Below, one piece after another: positions 1 through 8,108 of a DNA stretch of 64,000 nt. This stretch comes from Psychrosphaera ytuae (lineage in GTDB: Bacteria; Pseudomonadota; Gammaproteobacteria; Enterobacterales; Alteromonadaceae), in NCBI RefSeq assembly GCF_017638545.1, contig NZ_CP072110.1:2480001-2544000 (forward strand). Reading direction: 5' to 3'. The position numbers were made by a program, and so were the translations under genes. The notes below the pieces were generated by a model. It saw only the letters and a program-made list of their open reading frames with translations. It was not told the origin of the DNA and did no database searches. Positions within the stretch are counted from its first letter, which is position 1. The number at the start of each line of letters is the position of its first letter.

Positions 1-461
1 GTTGAGCTAATAACGCATAGAGTGCCAATTGCGCTGGAGTGTTTTTGAGTGCCAATGGCAGAACGCTTTACAGCGTTTTGTTCATTGATTAATTCAGCAT
101 CGTTTAGTAGTGGATAACCTGCATAAAAGCGAATAAAAGGAGCTTCTGTCACAAGAGGGTTATCTTTGAAGCGATCATCATCTCGCGCATCACTAATTTC
201 AAAAATGGAGTCGTTTAGAATGGCATGACCACAAAAAGAAATGTCCCTGCCTGTTGAGTTGGCCTCAAGGCCAATTTTGGCTTTAAACCACTGTCGATTG
301 GTATCAACTAGGGAAATGAGTGCGGTTTCTACTCCAAACGAGTCTTTTACTAGAGCCATGAGAGACTGTAGAAATCTATCTTGACCCGTATCCAACACAT
401 GCAGCTTATGGAGTAGATTTATTCTTTTTTCTTCATCGACGGGTAAAGGTGCTGCCAACAT
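1..461 (-). CDS. GAF domain protein, 5' part only
   Basis: An open frame on the minus strand starts with ATG at 461-459 and runs off the left edge without a stop, giving 153 codons. It reads as a GAF domain: an N-terminal helix (KRINLLHKLHVLDTG), then a core containing SLVDTNRQWFKAKIGL, ISFCGHAIL and PFIRFYAGYPL, the usual order in GAF domains in front of GGDEF or histidine kinase modules. The stretch between YAGYPLL and AIGTLCVI is longer than usual (about 20 residues). The output domain lies outside the window, so the full function is unknown. It diverges from the H-NOX operon, which suggests but does not prove a shared signalling role. The GAF call is secure; ligand and output are not visible. 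Confidence 0.8.
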   Translation of the reverse strand, partial: MLAAPLPVDEEKRINLLHKLHVLDTGQDRFLQSLMALVKDSFGVETALISLVDTNRQWFKAKIGLEANSTGRDISFCGHAILNDSIFEISDARDDDRFKDNPLVTEAPFIRFYAGYPLLNDAELINEQNAVKRSAIGTQKHSSAIGTLCVISS

Positions 462-623
462 GTCTTTTTGCCTCGGGTTGTAGGCAATTCTCTATGGATA
501 ACGCAGCCTGGGTTTGTATGCTTGTGTACGGTTTTTATACAGTTGTTTGCTGCATGTAGATCAAAAAATAAAAAAAAAAATTTCCGTCTACACTTTAAGT
601 AGTTGAAGCTGGTGGAGGGTCCG

Positions 624-1160
624 ATGCTCGGCGTAATTTTTACTAACTTAATAGAAATGATGGAAAAAGAGGTCGGCTTAGAACTCACTGAAAGAGTGCT
701 AGACGAAGCTAACACTTCTAGTAACGGAAGTTACACCTCTGTGGGGTATTATGAACCTGCAGAAATTGTGGCAATAGTAACGCGGTTGTCTGTTCACACA
801 GGGGTGCCTATTCCTGACTTAGTTCGAAAGTTTGGTCACTACTTATTCAAGCTATTAGCAGAGGGGCACCCTCATGCTGTGGCTGGTAAAACCTCAGTCA
901 TTCAAATTTTGTCGACGCTGGACTCACACATTCATGTAGAGGTCAAAAAGCTGTACCCAGAAGCAGACCTGCCAACATTTGAAACAATAGAAGAAACAGA
1001 TAGTTACATCAAGCTGTTATATACATCGACCAATCGGCTGGAGCCATTGGCAGAAGGGCTGATTGCAGGAGGTGCAGAATACTTTGGGGAACAAGTATCG
1101 ATCCATATTGAGCCAGAACCAGGTAGTTCATCCATTATTGAAGTGAAGAAATTAGATTAA
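624..1160 (+). CDS. H-NOX heme nitric oxide-binding sensor
   Basis: Bacterial H-NOX proteins bind heme, sense NO and regulate a partner enzyme in the cytoplasm. The ATG at 624 is preferred over an in-frame ATG at 603 because a GGAGG (614-618) lies just upstream and the protein then begins MLGVIFTNLIEMMEKEVGL, the standard H-NOX start; length is 178 residues, as expected. His104 in SHIHVEVKKLYPEADLP is the expected proximal heme ligand and Pro117 the heme-distorting proline. The YxSxR heme-propionate motif is Y133-T-S135-T-N137: the arginine is replaced by asparagine, with Arg138 next to it. The stop overlaps the start of the following PAS-GGDEF-EAL gene by one base (TAATG), so the two are probably translationally coupled and functional partners, as in Shewanella woodyi. 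Confidence 0.93.
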   Translation: MLGVIFTNLIEMMEKEVGLELTERVLDEANTSSNGSYTSVGYYEPAEIVAIVTRLSVHTGVPIPDLVRKFGHYLFKLLAEGHPHAVAGKTSVIQILSTLDSHIHVEVKKLYPEADLPTFETIEETDSYIKLLYTSTNRLEPLAEGLIAGGAEYFGEQVSIHIEPEPGSSSIIEVKKLD

Positions 1161-3280
1161 TGACAAATTCGGATGCTGAGTACTTAAAAAAAGCGCTACT
1201 AAGAGAAAGAAATGCTCGAAAAGAGTCAGAGCAAATATTGCTTGAGAAAAGCCGCTCATTGTATGAATCCCAAGTAGCAGTTAAGCAAGCACAACGCAAG
1301 CTTGAATTAGCTTTGTGGGCGAGTAATGAATCAATTTGGGAGTGGCATGTAGAGTCGGGTAATTTTGTGGTTCGACGCTTTAATCGCTTTTCTGATTCAA
1401 CAGTGGATTTTACCTACACACTAGATGAATTTTTTGCCACGATTCACCCAGATGACTTTGAGAACTATCGGCTCCAGTGGCGTCTTCACTTGGATGGCTG
1501 CTCTGAAAATTTAGATATAACGTTTCGCGCCCTCAGAGAGGGAGAATACAAATGGATTCGATTGCGAGGCCGGGTTGTCGAAGAATCACCAGAAGGTCTG
1601 CCAAGACGTCTATTGGGAACCTCCAAAGACATTACCGAACTTCGAAACGCTGAGCGTTCTTCAAGGTTAATGGCATCTGCATTCTCAAGTTCTCGCGATG
1701 CGATGCTCATCCTACAACGGGATAAAAAAATCATCGAAGCAAACGCTGCTTTTTATCAATTGATCGGCGAAAAGGTTAACAAGTCAAATCTTGACTTTAA
1801 TGACTATATAAAATTATCCGAGGAGCATATTCAAGAGCTCAAATTCCATGAAAGGGTAAGTGAAGAAAGCGAAGTAAGAACGGTAAGTGGCCAAATCACT
1901 CCGGTTGAGGTTACCTACTCTAAATTTATGTTTGAGGAGGGAAGCAGTTCTTATTTAGTGGCCGTTGTACGGGACATGACGGAGCGAAAAAACGCTGAAA
2001 AACACTTACAACAAATGGCCATGTATGACTCGCTAACGGGTCTATTAAATCGCAATGCATTTCAGCAAAAGCTATCAGACCCCAATGTCGCACCAGAGAG
2101 ATACTCTGTGTTGTTTATCGATCTCGATGGATTCAAAGCTGTTAACGACACCATGAGTCATGAAAAGGGCGATGAATTGCTCGTTGCCGTCTCATCTTTA
2201 TTAGGAGATGACTGTCTAGGGCATTCAATTACAGCTCGTTGGGGCGGCGACGAATTTATCGTCGCAACCGAAACCACCGACGAGCAACAAATTATTACTT
2301 TTTGCCGTGATGTTATTAATGGCATGAAACGAATCGGTAAAGAAATGCAATTACCCGTGGCCGTATCTGCGAGTATTGGAATTGCCTTGTTCCCCGACAA
2401 TGCCGATGATCATCAAAGTTTAATACGAGCTGCAGATGCCGCCATGTATCAGGCTAAATCACTAGGTAAAAGCGCCTATGTTTTTTACGATGAGTCGGTC
2501 GAAAAACAAGCACAAGAAAAGATATCTCTTTTGGCCGAACTTAAAAAAGCAATCGACAACAATAGTTTAGATTTTCATTTACAAGGTCAATTTGATCAGA
2601 CTGACTCGCCGTCTGGTGCGGAGCTTTTGTGTCGTTGGAACTCGCCTATTCATGGGTTTGTGTCGCCTGCGGTGTTTATCCCATTAGCGGAAGAAAATGG
2701 TTTGGCGTTCGAGCTTGGTAATTTAGCGATTGATAACGCCATTCGATTTGTCCAAATATTGGATGAATTTGGTTACAACTTAAGAGTTGCTGTAAACATT
2801 TCACCTTTGCACTTAATGCATCCGGACTTCGTAACGGTATTACAAGAGAAAATCGCAGCAAGTGGGTTGTACCCCAATCGGTTTGAACTAGAAGTCACGG
2901 AGTCATCGTTTCTCGGAGATGAAATTCGTGCGGGTAATATTATCAATGAGTTGCGAAAGATGGGGTATAAAATGGCGATGGATGACTTCGGCACTGGTTA
3001 TTCATCACTAAGTTATATAAGAAAGCTCGATTTTGACGTGATAAAAATCGATCGAGCATTTGTTACCGACCTTGAGTCGGACTACAAAGCACAATTATTG
3101 TTGCAAGGCATTATCTCAATTTGTAATGAGTTAGGGGTTGAAACTGTCGCAGAAGGAATTGAAACGCAAGAGCAAATGGACATGTTGCAACGAATGGGAG
3201 TGACCAGTTTTCAGGGCTTTTATTTAGGCCGACCAGTACCCATCGAAGCATTTATTGACTCTTTAAAGAAGGCTGAATAG
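1160..3280 (+). CDS. PAS-PAS-GGDEF-EAL cyclic-di-GMP enzyme, H-NOX partner
   Basis: This 706-residue cytoplasmic protein begins with a charged coiled coil (about 5-50), followed by two PAS domains (about 55-160 and 170-280), GGDEF (about 290-445) and EAL (about 455-700). GGDEF is intact (ARWGGDEF, 362-366), so diguanylate cyclase activity is plausible. No RxxD inhibitory site is seen before it (LGHS stands there). The EAL signature reads ELL (488-490), but the metal-binding Glu and the later motifs (NISP, EVTES, DDFGTGYSSL near 608, KIDRAF, AEGIET) are present, so phosphodiesterase activity is also plausible. It overlaps the H-NOX gene by one base. By analogy with HaCE-type enzymes, NO-bound H-NOX probably shifts the cyclase/phosphodiesterase balance and so biofilm behaviour; that is inference. 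Confidence 0.92.
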   Translation: MTNSDAEYLKKALLRERNARKESEQILLEKSRSLYESQVAVKQAQRKLELALWASNESIWEWHVESGNFVVRRFNRFSDSTVDFTYTLDEFFATIHPDDFENYRLQWRLHLDGCSENLDITFRALREGEYKWIRLRGRVVEESPEGLPRRLLGTSKDITELRNAERSSRLMASAFSSSRDAMLILQRDKKIIEANAAFYQLIGEKVNKSNLDFNDYIKLSEEHIQELKFHERVSEESEVRTVSGQITPVEVTYSKFMFEEGSSSYLVAVVRDMTERKNAEKHLQQMAMYDSLTGLLNRNAFQQKLSDPNVAPERYSVLFIDLDGFKAVNDTMSHEKGDELLVAVSSLLGDDCLGHSITARWGGDEFIVATETTDEQQIITFCRDVINGMKRIGKEMQLPVAVSASIGIALFPDNADDHQSLIRAADAAMYQAKSLGKSAYVFYDESVEKQAQEKISLLAELKKAIDNNSLDFHLQGQFDQTDSPSGAELLCRWNSPIHGFVSPAVFIPLAEENGLAFELGNLAIDNAIRFVQILDEFGYNLRVAVNISPLHLMHPDFVTVLQEKIAASGLYPNRFELEVTESSFLGDEIRAGNIINELRKMGYKMAMDDFGTGYSSLSYIRKLDFDVIKIDRAFVTDLESDYKAQLLLQGIISICNELGVETVAEGIETQEQMDMLQRMGVTSFQGFYLGRPVPIEAFIDSLKKAE

Positions 3281-3328
3281 CCAAGTACACTTCTATTAAA
3301 TCGAAAGATATTCCTGATTATTTGCAAT

Positions 3329-3342
3329 TTTAATTAATTAAA
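3329..3342. promoter_or_regulatory. AT-only palindrome upstream of azoR
   Basis: TTTAATTAATTAAA is a perfect 14-base palindrome in the gap between the GGDEF-EAL gene and azoR, 92 bases before the azoR start. It could be an operator or only AT-rich promoter DNA. No protein can be assigned to it. Confidence 0.25.
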
Positions 3343-3434
3343 TTGGAATATATGCTTAATCCCACATTAGCCACTTATCGTATTAATCAGTTAATAGAAA
3401 AAGGGCATCCAAATAATCGAACAAGAGGTGTGAG

Positions 3435-4022
3435 ATGAAAAAGTTACTCGTTTTAAATTCTTCTTTAAATGGTACAGAAGGAAACTCAAATCAATTAGCG
3501 TCAGAAATCGTAACGCATTTGACTGGAAAGTTTGACTTATCAGTAGTAGAGCGAGATTTAGCAAAAGATGCATTACCTCACTTAACCCAAGAAGAGTTGG
3601 GTGCATGGATGACGGATGAAACAGAACGCACAGATCAGCAAGCCCAACTGGCGAAATTATCAGATGAATTAATTCAAGAGTTAATCGACGCAGATATGGT
3701 TGTCATTGGCTTACCAATGTACAACTTTGGTATCCCTAGTGTGTTTAAAGCCTGGGTTGATCGTGTTGCCCGTGCCGGAACGACTTTTAAGTACACAGAA
3801 ACTGGGCCTCAAGGTTTATTGGAAAATAAAAAGGTTTACATCGCCGCAGCTCGAGGTGGTATTTACCAAGGAACAGACAAAGACTCTCAAACTCAACATG
3901 TGAAGGATATTTTTGCTCTGCTAGGTATCACGGATCTTGAGTTCTTGTACGCTGAAGGTCTTAATATGCCTGGTGCTGAGGACGTAAAAGCCGCTTTTTC
4001 AGAGCGAGTGAAGTCTATATAG
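3435..4022 (+). CDS. azoR: FMN-dependent NADH-azoreductase
   Basis: The 195-residue protein matches the AzoR/AcpD family over its whole usual length. The flavodoxin-like N-terminus (KKLLVLNSSLNG...SNQLA) binds FMN phosphate, and PMYNFGIPSVFKAWVDRV is the conserved FMN-contacting loop, followed by GTTFKYTETGPQGLL. The family reduces quinones and azo compounds with NADH as a soluble homodimer and is linked to thiol and quinone stress. An AGAGGTGTGAG ribosome site precedes the ATG. It appears to be a single-gene unit; an inverted repeat follows at 4100-4133. Nothing in the key motifs looks damaged. Confidence 0.95.
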   Translation: MKKLLVLNSSLNGTEGNSNQLASEIVTHLTGKFDLSVVERDLAKDALPHLTQEELGAWMTDETERTDQQAQLAKLSDELIQELIDADMVVIGLPMYNFGIPSVFKAWVDRVARAGTTFKYTETGPQGLLENKKVYIAAARGGIYQGTDKDSQTQHVKDIFALLGITDLEFLYAEGLNMPGAEDVKAAFSERVKSI

Positions 4023-4099
4023 TTCACTAAAATCGTACCCTAAATAACTAAAAAATATAAAATATTTGCTAATAGGGTTAGGTTTTACTAGTCTGTTTT

Positions 4100-4133
4100 T
4101 TAGCCAGTTTGTTAATTGCGTCGAACTGGCTAA
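4100..4133. repeat. 10-bp inverted repeat between azoR and the M43 protease gene
   Basis: TTAGCCAGTT (4100-4109) is perfectly complementary to AACTGGCTAA (4124-4133) across a 14-base loop. There is no T-run after it on either strand, so it is not a convincing rho-independent terminator. It could be an operator or mRNA leader structure for the downstream protease gene. Confidence 0.4.
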
Positions 4134-4258
4134 TAAAAATAAATGCGCAGATATAAAGAGGGGTCTCCCTCAGCTTTAATGGATTGAAGCGCGATTGAGT
4201 TTTGGAATTCCCTTGTTTGTCCGCGTAACAAAAAATAAAAACATACAAGGTAAATCCT

Positions 4259-5185
4259 ATGAATAACTCTGTTAAATTCATTTTATCCCTCGCAGCGTCG
4301 GTGCTCGCGTTATCATCAAATCCAAGCTTTGCAGCAAACGAAAAAGCGTATGAAAAAGCCAATCACAATTCTAAGTTATTGCGCTGTGGTACGCCGCACC
4401 CTTCGGCAAGAGAAGCGGAATTAAAAGAAGCTCACTTTAAACAATTGCGCACAGCCAAACGCGGAAAGCCTGGCGGCGGTGATGGCGGTGGCAGTGATCA
4501 ACCTCGTGCGGCTGGTTCAGTGGTAATTGACGTGTATTTTCATGTAATTACAGATACCAGTGGTAATGGTGCATTAAGCAGCCAGGATATTAACGCTCAA
4601 ATGAACGTGTTAAACGATGCTTATCAAAACACCCCGTTTACTTTTAACTTGGTATCGACTCAAACTGTTGCTAATAACGCTTGGTATACAGCGGGTTATG
4701 GCTCTCAAGCAGAAGCGCAAATGAAAAGCGCATTGCGTCAGGGCGATGCATCTGATTTAAACTTTTACACTATTAAGGCGGGTGATGGCTTGTTAGGTTG
4801 GGCGACGTTCCCCTCTGATTATGCTTCAAATCCATTAAACGATGGTGTTGTTGTTTTAGTTGATTCATTACCAGGTGGTTCTGCGGCGCCATACAACCAA
4901 GGCGATACGGGTACTCATGAAGTCGGTCATTGGCTTGGCTTGTATCACACTTTCCAAGGTGGTTGTAGCGGCAGCGGCGACTACGTGGCAGATACACCTG
5001 CAGAGAAAAGTCCGGCATACGGTTGCCCTGTTGGTCGAGATAGCTGCACTAAAGGCAAAAATGCCGCTGGTTTAGATCCTATCAGTAACTTTATGGATTA
5101 CACGGATGATGCGTGTATGTACGAGTTCTCGTTTGGTCAAGCTGTACGAGCGGATAATCAGGCGATTACCTATCGTAATTTATAA
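4259..5185 (+). CDS. Secreted M43-type (pappalysin-like) zinc metalloprotease
   Basis: The 308-residue protein starts with a signal peptide (MNNSVKFILSLAASVLALSS, cleavage likely after SFA near residue 25). A charged propeptide-like part and a glycine-rich linker (GKPGGGDGGG) follow. The catalytic zinc motif is HEVGHWLGLYH, with His220, Glu221, His224 and His230 matching HExxHxxGxxH of metzincins. NFMDYTDDACM holds the Met-turn at Met279, and the paired cysteines after the zinc motif are typical of family M43B. It is probably exported to periplasm or medium to degrade proteins. It has no co-directional neighbour and is convergent with the VOC gene across a terminator hairpin. Family confidence is high; the substrate is unknown. 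Confidence 0.9.
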   Translation: MNNSVKFILSLAASVLALSSNPSFAANEKAYEKANHNSKLLRCGTPHPSAREAELKEAHFKQLRTAKRGKPGGGDGGGSDQPRAAGSVVIDVYFHVITDTSGNGALSSQDINAQMNVLNDAYQNTPFTFNLVSTQTVANNAWYTAGYGSQAEAQMKSALRQGDASDLNFYTIKAGDGLLGWATFPSDYASNPLNDGVVVLVDSLPGGSAAPYNQGDTGTHEVGHWLGLYHTFQGGCSGSGDYVADTPAEKSPAYGCPVGRDSCTKGKNAAGLDPISNFMDYTDDACMYEFSFGQAVRADNQAITYRNL

Positions 5186-5201
5186 TTTTATTTAAATTAC
5201 A

Positions 5202-5236
5202 AAGCCACGAGCTCTTTGTTGTCGTGCTCGTGGCTT
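5202..5236. terminator. Bidirectional terminator between protease and VOC gene
   Basis: AAGCCACGAGC (5202-5212) pairs perfectly with GCTCGTGGCTT (5226-5236) over a 13-base loop between two convergent genes. T-rich sequence follows on the minus strand; the plus-strand tail is weak. Confidence 0.7.
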
Positions 5237-5267
5237 ACTTACAGTTAAGCTACAGGAGGTCAGTAAA

Positions 5268-5768
5268 CTAATAAGCACCAGCGCTGTAAATCAGCTCGTA
5301 ACTATGGCTGTAAATTTCTAGTATATTTCCAAATGGGTCTTCCATATAAATCATTCGATAAGGCTTTTCACCGGGGTAATAATAACGTGGCTTTTCCAAG
5401 CGTTTTTTACCTCCAGCAGCGACAATCTTTTCAGCTAGCCCTTCGACATCTGGGTCTTGAACACAAAAGTGAAATACGCCAGTTTTCCAATATTCAAAAT
5501 TGTCTTCAGGGTTTTGTTGGTTTTTAAACTGAAATAACTCAACACCCACACGATCACCTGTTGATAAATGAGCAATACGGAAGCTTCCCCATCCCTCACC
5601 AAACACGTCAGTGCACATTTCAGCGATGGCAGAGCCGTCTTCCTCAATATCAGTGGGCTTCATTATTTGATACCAGCCAAGTACTTCAGTATAAAATTTA
5701 ACTGCGGCCTCAAGGTCAGGGACTGAAATCCCAATATGAGAGAATGTTCTCGGATATACGTTAGCCAT
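5268..5768 (-). CDS. VOC family (glyoxalase/dioxygenase fold) protein
   Basis: The 166-residue protein has the two beta-alpha-beta-beta-beta modules of the vicinal oxygen chelate superfamily. It opens with TFSHIGISVPDLEAAVKFYTEVLGW and closes with YMEDPFGNILEIYSHSYE. His (SHIGI), Glu (GVELF), His (VFHFCV) and Glu (ILEIY) are candidate metal ligands. Families of this type include lactoylglutathione lyases and ring-cleaving dioxygenases; the substrate cannot be read from sequence. An AGGAG lies six bases before the ATG. The gene diverges from a LysR regulator (5931), the usual layout for a regulator and its target, with a dyad between them at 5875-5901. Confidence 0.88.
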   Translation of the reverse strand: MANVYPRTFSHIGISVPDLEAAVKFYTEVLGWYQIMKPTDIEEDGSAIAEMCTDVFGEGWGSFRIAHLSTGDRVGVELFQFKNQQNPEDNFEYWKTGVFHFCVQDPDVEGLAEKIVAAGGKKRLEKPRYYYPGEKPYRMIYMEDPFGNILEIYSHSYELIYSAGAY

Positions 5769-5874
5769 TGTCGACTCCTAAGTTTTAACAATAGAGAGTT
5801 AATACAACATAAAAAAGCAAACGTGCTCTCTTATGACTTTTGAGAAGTTTAAAAGGTATATTTAATTAACAAAA

Positions 5875-5901
5875 ATTATCATTTATGCTTGAAGTGATAA
5901 T
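5875..5901. promoter_or_regulatory. Candidate LysR-type operator
   Basis: ATTATCA (5875-5881) and TGATAAT (5895-5901) form a perfect 7-base inverted repeat with a 13-base spacer in the divergent VOC/LysR promoter region. Size and position fit an LTTR binding site, but this is inferred. Confidence 0.45.
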
Positions 5902-5930
5902 AAAATGTAATTATTTGTCGGAGAGTAGTA

Positions 5931-6809
5931 ATGCTCAATATGCAGTGGTTAAAGACCTTTTGCCAGCTAGTAGAAACTCACCATTTTACCCGTACAGCTG
6001 AACAACTTTTTATGACCCAATCCGGCGTTAGCCAACATATTCAAAAACTCGAACAGCAATGTGAGCAAAAACTATTAATCAGAGAAGGTAAGACATTTTA
6101 TCTGACTGATGCAGGTCAGAGACTTTATGATCAAGGTCTTGTTTTGCTGCAACAGGCAGAGCAATTATCAGAGGTTATAAAGCAAGATGAACCCTATAAA
6201 GGTAAGGTTAAAATCAAGACTCCAGGAAGTGTAGGGTTAAAGCTTTACGGTCATCTACTAAAGTTACAACAGGCACATCCTGAGTTGACTATAGACCTTA
6301 GGTTTGCGCCAAATGAGGAGATCATAAGCGATACAAATGAAGGTAAAATCGACTTAGGTATCGTCACACAACAAGTTACTCAAGCGGGAATTACGTCGCA
6401 ATACATTGGGGCCGAAAGGTTGGTACTCGTTACGCCTAAAGATATGACCATAAGAGGTTGGCCGTCACTGCAAAGCTGTGGATTTATTAATCATCCGGAT
6501 GGAGCCCATCACGCTTCGTTATTATTGAGTCAAAACTACTCTGAGTTTAAGAGTATTGATCAGTTTCGCGAATCTGGCTTTTCCAATCAGATTACATTGA
6601 TTTTGGAGCCGGTTGCTGCAGGCTTAGGGATTACGGTATTACCTGAGTATGCGGTAGATACTTATATGAAAAACAATAAAAATTCGAATATAAAGGCAAT
6701 CTCATTACCTGTTGACGTGACAGAGTCACTCTATTTAGTGACAAAAAACAATAAGCCGACGGCCGCACGTTGTGAGACCGTCGTAAATGAGATTAAACGG
6801 TGGCTTTAA
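5931..6809 (+). CDS. LysR family transcriptional regulator
   Basis: The 292-residue protein has a standard LysR layout. The N-terminal winged helix-turn-helix (about 4-62) contains FCQLVETHHFTRTAEQLF and QSGVSQHIQKLEQQCEQKLL. A linker helix and a periplasmic-binding-protein-like effector domain (about 90-290) follow. GGAGAG lies upstream of the ATG at 5931; an in-frame ATG at 5940 is also possible. It is divergent from the VOC gene and probably controls it and itself. Its end overlaps the convergent amidohydrolase stop by four bases. The effector is unknown. Confidence 0.93.
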   Translation: MLNMQWLKTFCQLVETHHFTRTAEQLFMTQSGVSQHIQKLEQQCEQKLLIREGKTFYLTDAGQRLYDQGLVLLQQAEQLSEVIKQDEPYKGKVKIKTPGSVGLKLYGHLLKLQQAHPELTIDLRFAPNEEIISDTNEGKIDLGIVTQQVTQAGITSQYIGAERLVLVTPKDMTIRGWPSLQSCGFINHPDGAHHASLLLSQNYSEFKSIDQFRESGFSNQITLILEPVAAGLGITVLPEYAVDTYMKNNKNSNIKAISLPVDVTESLYLVTKNNKPTAARCETVVNEIKRWL

Positions 6810-8095
6810 AGTTGTTTCTCTACTTTACCGTCTTTCATTACAAACGTAATGTTTTGCATTAATGAGATGTTTTTGAGCGGGTCACCTTTGACCGCAACTA
6901 AATCTGCTAGTTTACCTTTTTCTACTGTACCAAGGTCGTCGAGAACATTGAGTAAATCCGCACTGTTATAGGTCGCACTGCGAATCGCATCAATTGGCTT
7001 CATTCCAGCATCAACCATTAGTTTGAACTCTAGCCCATTGTCACCATGAGCAGACACACCTGAGTCAGTACCAAAGGCAATTTTGACGCCTGCTTTGTAG
7101 GCGTTGGCAAAGGTTTGTTGGATAAGTGGGCCAATTTTGGCTGCTTTAGGTCTTACAAGCTCAGGGAAAAAACCATTTATTTTGGCTTTTTCTGCCACCC
7201 AGTTACCGGCCATGACAGTGGGTACATAATAAGTACCGTGTTTTCTCATTAAACCAAAGATTTCTTCATCCATGTAGGTGCCATGTTCGATGGACGTTAC
7301 CCCTGCTTTAATCGCTCGTTTCATGCCTTCTTTACCGTGCGCGTGTACCGCAACGGTCATGCCGTAGTCCTTTGCAGTCTGCACGATAGCTTCAAGCTCG
7401 TCATTCATAAACTGCGGGTTTTGGCCACTTTTGGCAACACTTAAAACGCCACCTGTGGCAGTAATTTTAATTAAATCAGCACCATCTTTATAACGCTGAC
7501 GAACGGCTTTACGCGCTTCTGCAACACCATTGATAACGCCTTCTTTAGGACCTGGGTCACCGGTAATATTTGCGGCTCGACCGTTAGTTGGGTCAGCATG
7601 ACCACCTGTTGTCGCAATGGATTTGGCTGCCGTATAAATACGTGGTCCACGGATCATGCCTTTGTTGATAGCGTTTCTTAAGGCAACCGAGCTATTGTAC
7701 GCATCTCCTAAGTTACGAACGGTGGTAAAGCCGGCGTCTAGGGTTCGTTGCGCGTATACAACGCCTTTTAGTGCATAATCGGCTTCATTTAATTTAAAAC
7801 CTTCCAAGTAACTTGCCATGCCCGAGTGTTCGTTGGTGACATGAGTATGCATATCCATTAGGCCAGGCATAACCGTGGAGTCGGTTAAATCAATGAGAGT
7901 GTCTGATTTAGTTGGCTTTTGAAAACCGTTTTTAATCTCTTTGATTCTATTGCCATCTATGATGACGGTCACCTTTGACATCACTTTGTCAGAATTAGCA
8001 GGGATCAATTTACCCGCGTGAATCAGTGTGTCTGCAATTGCAGACTGGGCCAAAACCAGCGAGCCCAAAGCTACGGTAAGGAGGGATTTTTTCAT
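6806..8095 (-). CDS. Exported amidohydrolase (metal-dependent, imidazolonepropionase/prolidase-like)
   Basis: The 429-residue protein has a signal peptide (MKKSLLTVALGSLVLAQSAIA) and an amidohydrolase TIM barrel. The metal ligands appear in order: HxH in GLMDMHTHV, a candidate carboxylated lysine in ADLIKITATGGV, His in VAVHAHGKEG, His in TSIEHGTY, and Asp in IAFGTDSGV. The closing beta-sandwich strand is GTVEKGKLADLVAVKGDP. This arrangement resembles the Xaa-Pro dipeptidase / carboxypeptidase subgroup (Sgx9260-like), acting on peptides or N-acyl amino acids in the periplasm. It seems monocistronic; the neighbouring GGDEF/EAL gene ends 13 bases upstream in the same direction, so read-through is possible. 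Confidence 0.9.
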   Translation of the reverse strand: MKKSLLTVALGSLVLAQSAIADTLIHAGKLIPANSDKVMSKVTVIIDGNRIKEIKNGFQKPTKSDTLIDLTDSTVMPGLMDMHTHVTNEHSGMASYLEGFKLNEADYALKGVVYAQRTLDAGFTTVRNLGDAYNSSVALRNAINKGMIRGPRIYTAAKSIATTGGHADPTNGRAANITGDPGPKEGVINGVAEARKAVRQRYKDGADLIKITATGGVLSVAKSGQNPQFMNDELEAIVQTAKDYGMTVAVHAHGKEGMKRAIKAGVTSIEHGTYMDEEIFGLMRKHGTYYVPTVMAGNWVAEKAKINGFFPELVRPKAAKIGPLIQQTFANAYKAGVKIAFGTDSGVSAHGDNGLEFKLMVDAGMKPIDAIRSATYNSADLLNVLDDLGTVEKGKLADLVAVKGDPLKNISLMQNITFVMKDGKVEKQL

Positions 8096-8108
8096 TGGTT
8101 AACCTTTT

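Noticed and set aside
540..575. FNR-type box before the H-NOX gene
   Set aside because: TTG and ATCAA half-sites are present but the spacing is too long for the TTGATNNNNATCAA pattern.
419..715. Minus-strand 98-codon open frame spanning the H-NOX promoter
   Set aside because: It overlaps both the GAF frame and H-NOX start in another frame, and its composition is not protein-like; the GAF reading is far better supported.
4078..4362. Minus-strand 94-codon frame over the M43 protease signal region
   Set aside because: It lies antisense to the protease start and its own hairpin; no ribosome site or recognisable domain.
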